A stretch of 32,502 bases of DNA from CAYQUC01 sp964514215 (GCA_964514215.1 CAZEPW010000041.1:1-32502), one strand, 5' to 3'; positions 16,613 through 25,455 are shown, numbered from the stretch's first letter. A program made the numbers and translations. Notes: generated by a model not told the origin, from the sequence alone.

Positions 16613-17674
16613 ATGACAGTTCAAAATAGTACGGCATTTAATATCAAGCCAATCCTATCGAACATCCAACAAAACTGTAATATCGCTGATGCAAAATATG
16701 CCGGTAATTTTACATTATGTATTTATTTAATGAAAATGCGGGAATATTTTCGATGGGAAAAAGGGTTTGATTATTCTTCGAGTTTACCCCAATCAGAAAT
16801 TGGACAATGGTTAATCAAACGAGAAGCGCTATGGTCTGACTTGGAAGATCAAGATTTTAATCCTCTCGAAATTAATAATGATACGGTTGATCCATTTGAT
16901 ACACAAACAATAAACCAACATCTGGTACCTAATGGCTTTATTTATAGTGCAGGCCTTGGACAACAAGCCAAACCACATTTCTTTTTAGGCGAATTAGAGC
17001 AGCATAAAGTGATTAATGGCTATAATATTTATATTAGCAATAAAGAATACGCTCGCGAGTTATCCGCCTACCCTGCAATGTCAATTGGCACGGATATTTT
17101 TATTCGCCGCGAATCACTAAGACGCATGTTATGGGAAAAATTAGAAACATGGCGTTGGAATAAACCTAAAAATGCAATGGCACACGCGTTAAGTTTTTAT
17201 GATTTTAATAATGACATAGAAAAAGCCTTAGATGAAATGACATCCGTTGAAATCGAAACCACCACCTTACATGAAATTGGTGAAATTAAAGCAGGTGAAA
17301 TCTTAAATTCACAGTGGCATGGTTTAATGTTATCCCTACCTCGCTGTAAAGCTGAAATAATGTTACGCGCTGTTCGCGATCATCTTGCCGATGCATTATC
17401 AACCATTCCAAGTCTTATTAAAAATAATCAAACCGCTAGTTTACATTTTTATTTTGCAAACTTCACATTAATGCGTAAAGAATTATTTCCTTCATTACTC
17501 AATACATATCAAAACTGGCTTGATACTGATAATAGCTCGGCTATTTTAAAGCACGTCTTAGCAAGTAAGCAACATTGGATACAGATTATAAATACGGCTA
17601 TTGATCTATATCAACAACACGATAAAGATGCAAATACCGCCATTGAACAGATGATTCAAGATAATATACTTTAA
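16613..17674 (+). CDS. Conserved protein resembling the Sfum_1244 family
   Basis: A protein of about 353 residues, soluble, rich in Trp and aromatic residues. Segments AKYAGNFTLCIYLMKMREYFRWEKG near the N-terminus (given in parts: YAGNFTLCIYLMKMREYFRW) and EIGEIKAGEILNSQWHGLML in the middle seem to be family landmarks. I associate them from memory with proteins annotated as Sfum_1244 family, of unknown function. No catalytic motif or signal peptide is seen. ATG 16613 is taken as start; TTG 16604 is also in frame. It is followed by the 2OG oxygenase gene 62 nt downstream, which seems to have its own promoter. Confidence 0.65.
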   Translation: MTVQNSTAFNIKPILSNIQQNCNIADAKYAGNFTLCIYLMKMREYFRWEKGFDYSSSLPQSEIGQWLIKREALWSDLEDQDFNPLEINNDTVDPFDTQTINQHLVPNGFIYSAGLGQQAKPHFFLGELEQHKVINGYNIYISNKEYARELSAYPAMSIGTDIFIRRESLRRMLWEKLETWRWNKPKNAMAHALSFYDFNNDIEKALDEMTSVEIETTTLHEIGEIKAGEILNSQWHGLMLSLPRCKAEIMLRAVRDHLADALSTIPSLIKNNQTASLHFYFANFTLMRKELFPSLLNTYQNWLDTDNSSAILKHVLASKQHWIQIINTAIDLYQQHDKDANTAIEQMIQDNIL

Positions 17675-17705
17675 TTGCTATATTAGCATTAGATTTTAGT
17701 ATAAT
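17675..17705 (+). promoter_or_regulatory. Candidate sigma70 promoter
   Basis: TATAAT at 17700-17705 is a perfect -10 box. TTGCTA at 17675-17680 could be its -35, although the 19-nt spacer is long. It would start transcription near 17712, giving a leader of about 25 nt for the oxygenase gene at 17737. CTTCTT (17710-17715 region) can pair with AAGAAG, the probable ribosome site. Confidence 0.45.
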
Positions 17706-17736
17706 AGTCTTCTTTATAAATTAAGAAGCGACATCA

Positions 17737-18327
17737 ATGCCAAATACATTAACCACTATCCAAGAAGTAAAAAAGAATAGTTTTATATTCACCAAAAACA
17801 ATGCCCTGCCCGGTGACCTCTGCACCGAAATGATAAAACGTTTTGAAGATAATAAAAACGATCAATACCAAGGTCGAATTGGTCAATTAGCTAACCAAGA
17901 TCAAAGCATCAAAAAATCAACTGATCTTGTTATTAGCAATAAGCCACATTGGGCTGACATCGATAAAGCCTTATTCCATTCATTAGGAATGGCCATACGT
18001 GAATTTAGAGAGTCCTATCCCTTTTTCAAAGGCCCGTTTAAGGACAGTGGCTATGCTATCCAACGAACTAACCCGGGTGAACATTACCATTGGCATATCG
18101 ATGGCGGTAGCCATGATTTTATGAATCGCCAATTAGTCGCAGTATGGTATTTAAATGATGTTGCCGGCCCCGGAGGTGAAACTGAGTTTTCATTTCAAGA
18201 GGTGTGCATCACCCCTGAAAAAGGTAAATTAGTATTATTTCCACCATTTTGGACTCATGAACATCGAGGTGTAACCCTCGAAAAGGGCGTTAAATATATC
18301 GCAACCACTTGGGTAATCTTCGCTTAA
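17737..18327 (+). CDS. 2OG-Fe(II) oxygenase (prolyl-4-hydroxylase-like)
   Basis: A 196-residue member of the 2-oxoglutarate/Fe(II) oxygenase superfamily with the double-stranded beta-helix core. Iron ligands are predicted as His120 and Asp122 (HYHWHIDGG), with a distal His in FWTHEHRGV (His174 or His176), where Arg177 may bind 2-oxoglutarate. Between them lie VAVWYLND and GGETEF, typical of P4H/PKHD enzymes. No signal peptide; the substrate is unknown. A candidate promoter lies just upstream, so it may be expressed separately from the preceding gene. It converges on the DUF1338-like gene with 18 nt between stops. Confidence 0.88.
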   Translation: MPNTLTTIQEVKKNSFIFTKNNALPGDLCTEMIKRFEDNKNDQYQGRIGQLANQDQSIKKSTDLVISNKPHWADIDKALFHSLGMAIREFRESYPFFKGPFKDSGYAIQRTNPGEHYHWHIDGGSHDFMNRQLVAVWYLNDVAGPGGETEFSFQEVCITPEKGKLVLFPPFWTHEHRGVTLEKGVKYIATTWVIFA

Positions 18328-18345
18328 TAAATCCAGAACAGTTTA

Positions 18346-19530
18346 TCATGATACTTCAATTGATGATTTAATAACATGCGCAGCTTGAGCCGGTAAAAAA
18401 TACTGATAATAAACCGCACTGTGTAATGCTAATGGCATTTTAAGATTATATTCGATATCATAAAGCGCATAATATTTTTTTGCCAACGTAGGGCTCATTT
18501 CTTTTCTGGAAACAATTTCAAGTAATTTAGCATTTTTCAACATTGCCGGTAAATTATTCGATACTAATTTTTTTTCATTAAGAATATGATGGGGTATCGA
18601 TACATTTTTTTCCGGCTTAGTAAAGACCTGACTTAATAAACCCTGAGTATAATAACCGGTTGCTGTTAACACCTCGCGATCATTATCCATCATTAATTGT
18701 ATAATTTCAGGTAAAGCGACTGCTGTTACGACCCCCGTTTTCATTATTGTGGCACGTAGTGCTAAATGATGCGCAGTAAAGCCATATACTTGATTCCAGT
18801 GTTGAATGATTTGCTCAGGATGTGATTCCTCTGATTGATCAACAAAAACCCTTAATACTTGTCCATTCGTTAATATTTTATATAACGGATAAGCACTCCA
18901 CCCCTCATCAAATAGATAAAATTTTTCGGTTGTAATTTGTGGATGACTATAACCATATTCCGCAATTAAAAACTGAGCAATTTTTTTTGCACTATCATTA
19001 CTGGATGAACCACAACGAATTGCGATATGATCAAAATGAACAGTCCAGCCTTGTTTTTTTGCAATTCGTAATAATGTTAAATCTGAAAAACTATATAGTA
19101 ATGATTCTATGGATTTTAAGGCAGTATAAATATCAAGATTTTTAACAAAATCAATAATCAAAAACACATCATCAGCTTGAATAGTATCTCGAGCATGACT
19201 AAAAATCGACTCTAAAAACTCATCGGCATAATTAGATTCCGACAACTCTAAATTTAAAATATTTTTTTCGAATTTAAATTCTTTGCTAATTTGCCAATAA
19301 GCCGCTATTAATTCATCGATAGAATTAACACCTTGAAAATAATTCAACGCAATATCATGACACGCAACGGATTCAAATGGCGTTAAATTAAAACGAATTA
19401 ATTCCCCTTGATGATTTTTAGTTTCAAGCGTTTCTTGAACAACAGCACCACGAAACCAGTGATTATCACTATCGAGTGATAGTAACTCATCAATTAATAA
19501 CCCAGCAAAATTTGTATATTTATTAGACAT
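18346..19530 (-). CDS. DUF1338-like protein, candidate 2-oxoadipate dioxygenase/decarboxylase
   Basis: The 394-residue protein has the look of the DUF1338 (HglS/YdcJ) family, whose characterised member converts 2-oxoadipate to D-2-hydroxyglutarate in lysine breakdown. Visible are FDHIAIRCG (His168 and Arg172, with spacing like the His/Arg pair of HglS, from memory), LFDEGWSAYPLYKIL, RVFVDQSEE, YGFTAHHLALRAT (His254/His255, possible metal ligand) and a C-terminal YQYFLPAQAAHVI. The first 160 or so residues have no domain I can name. The context supports the call: it is divergent, across 70 bp, from two lysine-degradation-type dehydrogenases. An alternative is another vicinal-oxygen-chelate enzyme. 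Confidence 0.5.
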   Translation of the reverse strand: MSNKYTNFAGLLIDELLSLDSDNHWFRGAVVQETLETKNHQGELIRFNLTPFESVACHDIALNYFQGVNSIDELIAAYWQISKEFKFEKNILNLELSESNYADEFLESIFSHARDTIQADDVFLIIDFVKNLDIYTALKSIESLLYSFSDLTLLRIAKKQGWTVHFDHIAIRCGSSSNDSAKKIAQFLIAEYGYSHPQITTEKFYLFDEGWSAYPLYKILTNGQVLRVFVDQSEESHPEQIIQHWNQVYGFTAHHLALRATIMKTGVVTAVALPEIIQLMMDNDREVLTATGYYTQGLLSQVFTKPEKNVSIPHHILNEKKLVSNNLPAMLKNAKLLEIVSRKEMSPTLAKKYYALYDIEYNLKMPLALHSAVYYQYFLPAQAAHVIKSSIEVS

Positions 19531-19553
19531 AGTGAAAAATAAATTTAAATGGA

Positions 19554-19568
19554 TATACTTAAAGTATA
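19554..19568. promoter_or_regulatory. Palindrome in a divergent promoter region
   Basis: TATACTT-A-AAGTATA is a 15-nt perfect dyad centred in the 70-bp gap between the DUF1338-like gene (-) and the dehydrogenase operon (+). It could be the operator of a dimeric regulator controlling both directions. It may also overlap -10 boxes, since both arms resemble TATACT. No regulator gene is adjacent. Confidence 0.45.
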
Positions 19569-19600
19569 GTATTTAATAGAATTAATTTTAGGGTGATTAC

Positions 19601-20695
19601 GTGACAAAATTTAATGTTTTAGTGCTCGGTTGCGGGAAAATAGGTTCGTTAATTTCGTGCTTGCTAAGCTCCAGTAATGATTACAAAATTCATTTAGCCG
19701 ATATCGATTATGAGCAAGTGCAATCCACTATTGCAAAATATACACTACAAAATTGTACTGCAATAACAATAGATGCAACCAATGAACAACAATTATTCGA
19801 GCTAATGTCGACAACGAATTTTAATGCCGTCATTTCCAGTTTACCGTATTTTTGCAATACCTTTGTTGCCAATGCCGCCGCTAAAACCAATACCGCTTAT
19901 TTTGATTTAACCGAAGATGTTGAAGTAACCAACCATGTCAAAAATATTAGTTTAAATTTGAAAACACCGTTTGTTCCTCAATGTGGTCTTGCACCGGGTT
20001 TTATCAGCATTGCCGCTCAATCATTAATTAAAAAATTTGATTCCTTGCAGTCGGTAAAAATGCGCGTTGGTGCTTTACCGATTAACCCTAATAACGCATT
20101 AAAATATTCATTAACATGGTCAACTGATGGTCTGATTAATGAATACGGAAACACCTGTTATGGCATTGAAGATGGTAAACCGACCGCCCTGCTTCCGCTA
20201 GAGGGCTATGAAACGATATCAGTCGATGGTTTAATTTATGAAGCATTTAATACTTCAGGTGGGCTTGGAACTTTAGCCGATACCTATAAAAACAAAATCA
20301 CGACCATGAATTATAAAACCATACGTTACCCCGGGCATTGCGAACAAATTAAATTATTAATGAATGATCTTAAATTAAATAAAGATCGAGAAACATTAAA
20401 GCGAATTCTTGAAAATGCTGTTCCAAAAACAAAACAAGATGTTGTATTAATATACGTCTCGGTTATTGGTGGCAAAGATGATATATTACTGGAAGAAAAT
20501 TACGTAAAAAAAGTTTACCCTAAAAAAATAAATAATATTGATTGGTCAGCTATTCAGATTACAACAGCCGCAGGAATATGCAGCGTTGTTGATTTAGTAT
20601 TAACTAATATCAATAACTACCAAGGTTTTGTCACACAAGAGAGTTTTTCATTAGAAGAAATTATTAATAATAGATTCGGTAATTATTATGCCTAA
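19601..20695 (+). CDS. Saccharopine dehydrogenase / lysine 6-dehydrogenase family protein
   Basis: A 364-residue NAD(P)-dependent oxidoreductase. The Rossmann motif VLGCGKIGSLIS is at residues 7-18, followed by LPYFCNTFVANAAAKTNTAY and PQCGLAPGFISIAAQSLI, hallmarks of the saccharopine dehydrogenase/LysDH family. The length is closer to bacterial lysine 6-dehydrogenase (about 385) than to fungal saccharopine reductase (about 450). Either enzyme would give aminoadipate semialdehyde, the substrate of the next gene product. The start is GTG at 19601 with AGGGTGA upstream. The stop overlaps the first possible start of the ALDH gene by 8 nt, indicating a coupled operon. Confidence 0.85.
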   Translation: MTKFNVLVLGCGKIGSLISCLLSSSNDYKIHLADIDYEQVQSTIAKYTLQNCTAITIDATNEQQLFELMSTTNFNAVISSLPYFCNTFVANAAAKTNTAYFDLTEDVEVTNHVKNISLNLKTPFVPQCGLAPGFISIAAQSLIKKFDSLQSVKMRVGALPINPNNALKYSLTWSTDGLINEYGNTCYGIEDGKPTALLPLEGYETISVDGLIYEAFNTSGGLGTLADTYKNKITTMNYKTIRYPGHCEQIKLLMNDLKLNKDRETLKRILENAVPKTKQDVVLIYVSVIGGKDDILLEENYVKKVYPKKINNIDWSAIQITTAAGICSVVDLVLTNINNYQGFVTQESFSLEEIINNRFGNYYA

Positions 20696-20729
20696 ATTAT
20701 TAAACAGCAAAAAATTAAAGTCTAAAAAT

Positions 20730-22244
20730 ATGGAATTATTGCAAAAGCTAAATATTGCTGAATTAAGTTCTGGTGCTTGCACTGGACCAAATTGGTTACA
20801 GCAAGATGATAACACTATAATTGAATCCGTTAATCCTACCACAAAAAAAATTATCGCCGCTGTTTCCTGTGCAACTCAAATTCATTACGAAGAAATTATT
20901 AAAAATAGCCAACAAGCACAACAGTTTTGGCGGAGCCAACCTGCGCCACTACGCGGCGAATTTATTCGAAATATTGGCAATGAGTTACGGCGACACAAAG
21001 ACAGTTTAGGTAGCCTAATTGCACTTGAGATGGGAAAAATTAAACAAGAAGGTGATGGCGAAGTTCAGGAAATGATTGATATAGCCGACTTTGCTGTTGG
21101 CCAATCTCGCATGTTATACGGCAATACCATGCACTCAGAACGCCCTAAGCATCGTATGTATGAACAATGGCACCCCCTTGGGGTCGTCGGCGTTATTAGT
21201 GCCTTTAATTTTCCAATGGCCGTTTGGGCTTGGAATGCATTTATTGCCTGTATCTGCGGCAATAGCGTTATATGGAAACCTTCGTCGCAAGTACCATTAT
21301 GCGCGATTGCGCTTCAACATATTTGCAATAAAGTAATGCAAGATATGGACTATAACGGACTATTTTCATTATTCATTACAAATAATAATACCGATGCTGA
21401 ATTTTTTGTAGCGGATAAACGCGTTAATTTAATTTCCTTTACAGGATCGACGAACACCGGTCGTCGAGTGAATACCATTGTCGCTAAACGCCTTGGACGA
21501 AGCTTATTGGAATTAAGTGGTAATAACGCCATTATCTTAGACGAAACCGCCGATTTAAAATTAGCCATTCCGGGTATTGTTTTTGGTGCAGCCGGCACCA
21601 GTGGCCAACGTTGCACAACAACAAGACGGTTATTCATTCATTATAGTATTTATCCCAAGGTGATTAAAAAATTAATTGCTGCCTACCAACAAATTAAAAT
21701 AGGCGATCCTCTTAAAAAAGACACACTCATGGGGCCACTAATCAATGCCAATGCGGTTAAAAAATTTAACGAAACACTAACAACAATAAAAAATGATAAC
21801 GGTGAAATTTTGTTTGGCGGAAAAATAATTGATGCTGATGGATTTTATGTCGAACCTACTATTATTGCCATGCCTCATGACTCCAGAGCAGTATTACAAG
21901 AGACTTTTGCTCCTATTTTATATGTCATGCCCTATCAAAGCATTCAAGATGCAATCGACATGCAAAACGAAGTTTCACAGGGTTTATCGTCTGCAATATT
22001 TACCAACAATATTAAATCCGCAGAATTATTTTTATCGGCAACCGGCAGTGATTGTGGCATTGCCAATGTTAATATTGGCACATCCGGTGCTGAAATTGGT
22101 GGTGCTTTTGGTGGAGAAAAAGATACCGGTGGTGGCCGTGAAGCAGGTTCAGATAGTTGGAAGCATTATATGCGCCGTCAAACGAATACCAGCAACTGGG
22201 GCAATGAATTACCATTGGCCCAGGGCATTAAATTTGATTTATAA
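20730..22244 (+). CDS. L-aminoadipate-semialdehyde dehydrogenase (ALDH7 family)
   Basis: An aldehyde dehydrogenase of about 504 residues oxidising aminoadipate semialdehyde (or its cyclic imine) to 2-aminoadipate in lysine degradation. Visible are ISAFNFPMAVW (the Asn of the oxyanion hole), FTGSTNTGRRV, LLELSGNNAI (general-base Glu) and GTSGQRCTTTRRL (catalytic Cys, about residue 295). The closing SGAEIGGAFGGEKDTGGGRE followed by GSDSWKHYMRRQT is characteristic of ALDH7A1/AmaB enzymes. ATG 20730 gives an N-terminus (MELLQKLNI) like relatives; ATG 20688, overlapping the upstream gene, is also in frame and would add 14 Lys-rich residues. It ends 3 nt from a convergent gene. Confidence 0.9.
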   Translation: MELLQKLNIAELSSGACTGPNWLQQDDNTIIESVNPTTKKIIAAVSCATQIHYEEIIKNSQQAQQFWRSQPAPLRGEFIRNIGNELRRHKDSLGSLIALEMGKIKQEGDGEVQEMIDIADFAVGQSRMLYGNTMHSERPKHRMYEQWHPLGVVGVISAFNFPMAVWAWNAFIACICGNSVIWKPSSQVPLCAIALQHICNKVMQDMDYNGLFSLFITNNNTDAEFFVADKRVNLISFTGSTNTGRRVNTIVAKRLGRSLLELSGNNAIILDETADLKLAIPGIVFGAAGTSGQRCTTTRRLFIHYSIYPKVIKKLIAAYQQIKIGDPLKKDTLMGPLINANAVKKFNETLTTIKNDNGEILFGGKIIDADGFYVEPTIIAMPHDSRAVLQETFAPILYVMPYQSIQDAIDMQNEVSQGLSSAIFTNNIKSAELFLSATGSDCGIANVNIGTSGAEIGGAFGGEKDTGGGREAGSDSWKHYMRRQTNTSNWGNELPLAQGIKFDL

Positions 22245-22247
22245 AAT

Positions 22248-22841
22248 TTACTTTAACGCCAATTCCAAGCTAATATTATTTTTATTGATTTCAACATTAT
22301 TTAACGCTAATTGATTTAATTTATGCTTAAATTGTTTGCCTTTTAAACGAAGAATCGGGTATCGGGAAAATTTCTTTTGCAATACCGGTATTAATGATTT
22401 TTCAATTTGAGCAATTTTTCTTGCGTTGATATTCTTAGAATTCAAGATGCGCAATTTTATATCCTTTAACGAAATCTTTCCGGACTTAGGTGAATAATTT
22501 AGTGAGCCAGATAAAGTCACCTTACCATTGTAAACCGATTTAAAAACCGTTCTATTCGCACGTCGTTTCTTTTCGGATAAATTTAAATCAAGATTAATCG
22601 CGATGTGTTCCCAACCTTCTTTTAAAATCACTTTAGGATTTTTTAAATTAATATTCACTTGAGTACTGGAATGCGATAACGGAAAAGACCGATTAACCGA
22701 ACGTTGTATTTGTTTGGAGCTTAATTGAACTGTTTCACTACTCGATAAAACACCATTACCTCCAATGGTATTAAACGCTAAAAATAAAAGAAATAAAGCT
22801 CCTGCAGCTATCAACGCCAGTTGTAGTTGATTCTTTGTCAT
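22248..22841 (-). CDS. Membrane-anchored YceB-like (DUF1439) protein
   Basis: A 197-residue protein with one N-terminal hydrophobic segment (residues about 7-25, LALIAAGALFLLFLAFNTI) and a basic start, so it is anchored in the inner membrane or exported. There is no lipobox Cys, unlike E. coli YceB. The rest is strand-rich and basic (pI high), with VQLSSKQIQRSVNRSFPLS and KVTLSGSLNYSPKSGKISL. This pattern fits the DUF1439/YceB lipid-binding-like fold. Function unknown. The promoter lies in the 262-bp divergent gap to the exported protein at 23104. Confidence 0.7.
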   Translation of the reverse strand: MTKNQLQLALIAAGALFLLFLAFNTIGGNGVLSSSETVQLSSKQIQRSVNRSFPLSHSSTQVNINLKNPKVILKEGWEHIAINLDLNLSEKKRRANRTVFKSVYNGKVTLSGSLNYSPKSGKISLKDIKLRILNSKNINARKIAQIEKSLIPVLQKKFSRYPILRLKGKQFKHKLNQLALNNVEINKNNISLELALK

Positions 22842-23034
22842 AATGTATACTCCCCGTTAACTATCAAGTCTAAACGTCTATCTTTAATCAACTTTTTAAA
22901 ACTAAACATCTAATAAAATATGTTTTTAAAGCTGTATTCATGTAATGATATCCTTTAAACTAATTTAACACTATTACTATTAAATGTACTGTGCTTTACT
23001 CAATAGTAAGAGAAATAAATTTAAACACATTACG

Positions 23035-23065
23035 TTTAGTACAAAAAATAAGCATATTTTAGTAC
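23035..23065. repeat. Direct repeat TTTAGTAC x2, 23 bp apart
   Basis: TTTAGTAC occurs at 23035-23042 and 23058-23065, spaced by about two helical turns, just upstream of the exported protein gene. It may be a tandem regulator site, but the region is AT-rich and chance is possible. The rest of the gap 22842-23103 shows nothing recognisable. Confidence 0.25.
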
Positions 23066-23103
23066 TTTGTATAACGTACAATAATTAGTCTAAGTTAAAT
23101 ATA

Positions 23104-23913
23104 ATGATCAAACACAACAGTAAAAAAAGCGCCACTTTAATTATTCCCTCGTCGCTAATCGTATTTTTTTTGAGTTTATCCAACGTAAACGCCGAACCCA
23201 AATCTGTAAATGATCAGTTAAATTCAACAACGACAAATAATAATATTGATATAAAATCCGACATTTCAAATTACCCATCGTTAACTGATGATCAAGCGGC
23301 AATGACTGTTGAAGAACTTTTAAATGATACTGATTTACTGCTACCAATTACTAAAAACCAAAAAGCAAACGATGATGACACTGAATCTTATGATGATGGC
23401 GAAGAGTATTCCGCACCAGAAGAAATTAATTTTGATGATGATTTCACCATACCTGAATATGCACAAAAATTATTAGATAAATCGCACCCAGATTACTATC
23501 CACCAACTGGCAAGCTATTTGGTTTTATGCGTCGGCATTTATTAAAACGCGGTGATTCACCAAAACCATGGACTGTCGAAGATGATTTTAATGGTGATAA
23601 TAAACCCGACTGGGCTGCATTAATGGTCAATAAAGATAAGCAACTGGAAGTTATCGTAATTTACTCAGAAGACGATAACTACCGCTTAGAAGTATTATAT
23701 GAAGGTGCTGGCATTGATAATAATTCAATTAAAATTGCACTTAGTCAGGAAAAACCTGGTGATAAAATTGGAGCCTCCTATAAAAATAAGCCAGGCAAAT
23801 ATCGAAGTGCAACTCTTGAGTTTCCGGGAATAAACATCATGTATTACACTAAATCAAGTTCATTATTTTACTGGCATAAATATTACTTCGATGAATTATT
23901 AACATCCAGATAA
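23104..23913 (+). CDS. Exported acidic protein of unknown function
   Basis: A 269-residue protein with a clear signal peptide (basic start, hydrophobic LIIPSSLIVFFLSLSN, likely cleavage after NVNA near residue 31). A low-complexity acidic stretch (about 90-120) follows, then a folded C-terminal domain (about 130-269). The segment DDFNGDNKPDWAALMV resembles the DxNxDxxxD calcium-binding loop of VCBS/FG-GAP repeats, present once. Predicted location is the periplasm. Single gene; its 3' end overlaps the convergent frameshifted gene by 31 nt. I do not recognise the family. Confidence 0.65.
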   Translation: MIKHNSKKSATLIIPSSLIVFFLSLSNVNAEPKSVNDQLNSTTTNNNIDIKSDISNYPSLTDDQAAMTVEELLNDTDLLLPITKNQKANDDDTESYDDGEEYSAPEEINFDDDFTIPEYAQKLLDKSHPDYYPPTGKLFGFMRRHLLKRGDSPKPWTVEDDFNGDNKPDWAALMVNKDKQLEVIVIYSEDDNYRLEVLYEGAGIDNNSIKIALSQEKPGDKIGASYKNKPGKYRSATLEFPGINIMYYTKSSSLFYWHKYYFDELLTSR

Positions 23914-24289
23914 ACTACTTTACAGTCTTTTAAATGTTGCGACGCTACTCCGAGATTCAATAATTTTTCATTTAATAATTTTCTTGACGGCTCTAAATTA
24001 GTAACTTGATAATAATCTAACCAGCTTGCATATTCTGAAGCTAACGATGCATAAGTAGCATGACATCCCAACACGTGAATAACATTGTTAGCAATTTTCC
24101 ATGGCCCTCACCTTTTAGATTTGCTTCAATTAAATGAATACATGAATCCTCGCTGGCAATTAACTCATTCCAGTATAAATCGATATAAACTAAGCCATTA
24201 GGATGCGGGTAACATTCAGCAATAACATACAGTTTATTTTTGTCTACTTGAATTCGTAATGACGCTGTAACACTAAATAAGTCTGCCAT
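23883..24289 (-). pseudogene. Hypothetical gene interrupted by one frameshift
   Basis: Two abutting - strand frames make one sensible protein if a single base is added near 24100-24108. The first runs from ATG 24289 and encodes about 62 residues up to LKGEG. The second continues as PWKIANNVIHVLGCHATYASLAS and ends at 23883 with DCKVVYLDVNNSSK. Without the extra base the first frame ends in an unrelated tail and the second is blocked upstream by TGA. The site is a G/C run (CATGGCCCTC on the + strand), suggesting a one-base deletion or a sequencing error. The restored protein would be about 135 residues, not recognised. Together with the 24325 gene it may form a two-gene unit. Confidence 0.55.
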
Positions 24290-24324
24290 AACATTTATAA
24301 TTATTTTGCTTAAATAACTTCAAA

Positions 24325-24675
24325 TTAAATAGTATCAGACAATCTCGTACCATTTGAAAGCACCAATTCAGTTTCCATCATTTCACCACCACCATCAATA
24401 TGAACGTCCACCACGTCTGGTAAGGTATGTAAAATAAAACCGGCCATCATGTTCAATAAATTTTGATTTTCATTATGCACCGCAGCTATTATTTTATCAG
24501 CAGCAATCTGACAACGTTGGACCTTATTAGGATTTTCAACCCAACTACGGCTCATCTGCCAGCCTTTATCCATATCGACATTCATTTTATTGAAAAAGTC
24601 TTTAGCGCCATAAAGAATATCATCTGTGACGTTAACAGACATTTGTTTATCATCAATAAAAATTTTTAATTTCAT
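24325..24675 (-). CDS. Small hypothetical protein
   Basis: A 116-residue soluble protein with GAGG before the ATG at 24675. It starts with a beta-rich segment (KLKIFIDDKQMSVNV), followed by helices, including QRCQIAADKIIAAVHNENQN, and ends with DVVDVHIDGGGEMMETELVL. One Cys. No family recognised. It precedes the frameshifted gene by 35 nt on the same strand and diverges from the YbiX-like hydroxylase across 63 bp. A role in sulfur metabolism is only a guess from position. Confidence 0.6.
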   Translation of the reverse strand: MKLKIFIDDKQMSVNVTDDILYGAKDFFNKMNVDMDKGWQMSRSWVENPNKVQRCQIAADKIIAAVHNENQNLLNMMAGFILHTLPDVVDVHIDGGGEMMETELVLSNGTRLSDTI

Positions 24676-24738
24676 TTAATACCTCAGTAAATTACAATTC
24701 AAATTCCATTAAATAAATTTGATTAAAGCAAAAATAAT

Positions 24739-25413
24739 ATGTTAATACAAATACCCAGTTTGTTAAGCCAACAACAGCTTAGCGCCATCCAAAATATACT
24801 TAGCAATGCTGAATTTATTGACGGCAAACTATCAGCGGGTAAATTGGCTGAATCCGTTAAGCAAAATCAAGAAATCGCATCCAGTAATCCTGTTTTAAAC
24901 CAACTAAACAATATTGTTATGAACAGCCTCATAAAACATACTACATATATAGGTGCTACTTTTCCTAAAAATATCGCAACACCATTCTATGCAAAATATA
25001 CCCAAGGTATGTCTTATGGCGATCATATTGACGACCCTATCATGGGTAGCCAAGGACAATGCTATCGTACAGACATTTCCATCACGATCTTTCTAAATTC
25101 ACCCTCAGATTACGATGGTGGCGAATTGGTTATTAACGATCAATTTGGCGAGCAGCAAGTAAAGCTAAACGCTGGTGATGCAGTAATATATCCATCATCA
25201 AGTATTCATCACATTAATAAGATCACAGCAGGTGAAAGATTAGTCGCTGTCACGTGGGTACAAAGCATGGTTCGCTCGCCTGAACAACGTGCTTTGTTAT
25301 ACAACTTAGGACTATCGCGAGATCAGTTGCTTTTGGAAGATCCGAGTTCTGAAATAACATCACGTATTAATAATAGTTATGCAAACTTACTTCGAATGTG
25401 GGCCGATATATAA
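24739..25413 (+). CDS. PKHD-type Fe(II)/2OG hydroxylase (YbiX/PiuC family)
   Basis: The 224-residue protein matches the PKHD-type hydroxylase family in length and layout. Iron ligands are predicted at His96 and Asp98 (GDHIDDP) and His157 (SSIHHIN), and the 2-oxoglutarate-binding Arg at 167 (GERLVAVTW). Further family blocks are TDISITIFLN and YDGGELVI. E. coli YbiX has the same positions, from memory. Members are often iron-regulated and linked to siderophore receptors, but no such gene is nearby. It is transcribed alone and ends at a strong terminator. Confidence 0.92.
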   Translation: MLIQIPSLLSQQQLSAIQNILSNAEFIDGKLSAGKLAESVKQNQEIASSNPVLNQLNNIVMNSLIKHTTYIGATFPKNIATPFYAKYTQGMSYGDHIDDPIMGSQGQCYRTDISITIFLNSPSDYDGGELVINDQFGEQQVKLNAGDAVIYPSSSIHHINKITAGERLVAVTWVQSMVRSPEQRALLYNLGLSRDQLLLEDPSSEITSRINNSYANLLRMWADI

Positions 25414-25423
25414 TAATAGCGAT

Positions 25424-25455
25424 AAAAAAAGCCGCTAATAAGCGGCCTTTTTTAT
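25424..25455. terminator. Bidirectional rho-independent terminator
   Basis: GCCGCT / AGCGGC form a 6-bp GC-rich stem with an AATA loop. It is preceded by A7 and followed by T6, so it serves both the + strand hydroxylase (ending 25413) and the - strand 67-residue gene (ending 25473). Confidence 0.9.

Noticed and set aside
21829..22314. A 161-codon + strand frame overlapping the aldehyde dehydrogenase
   Set aside because: It lies in another frame of a certain ALDH7 gene and shows no domain or ribosome site.
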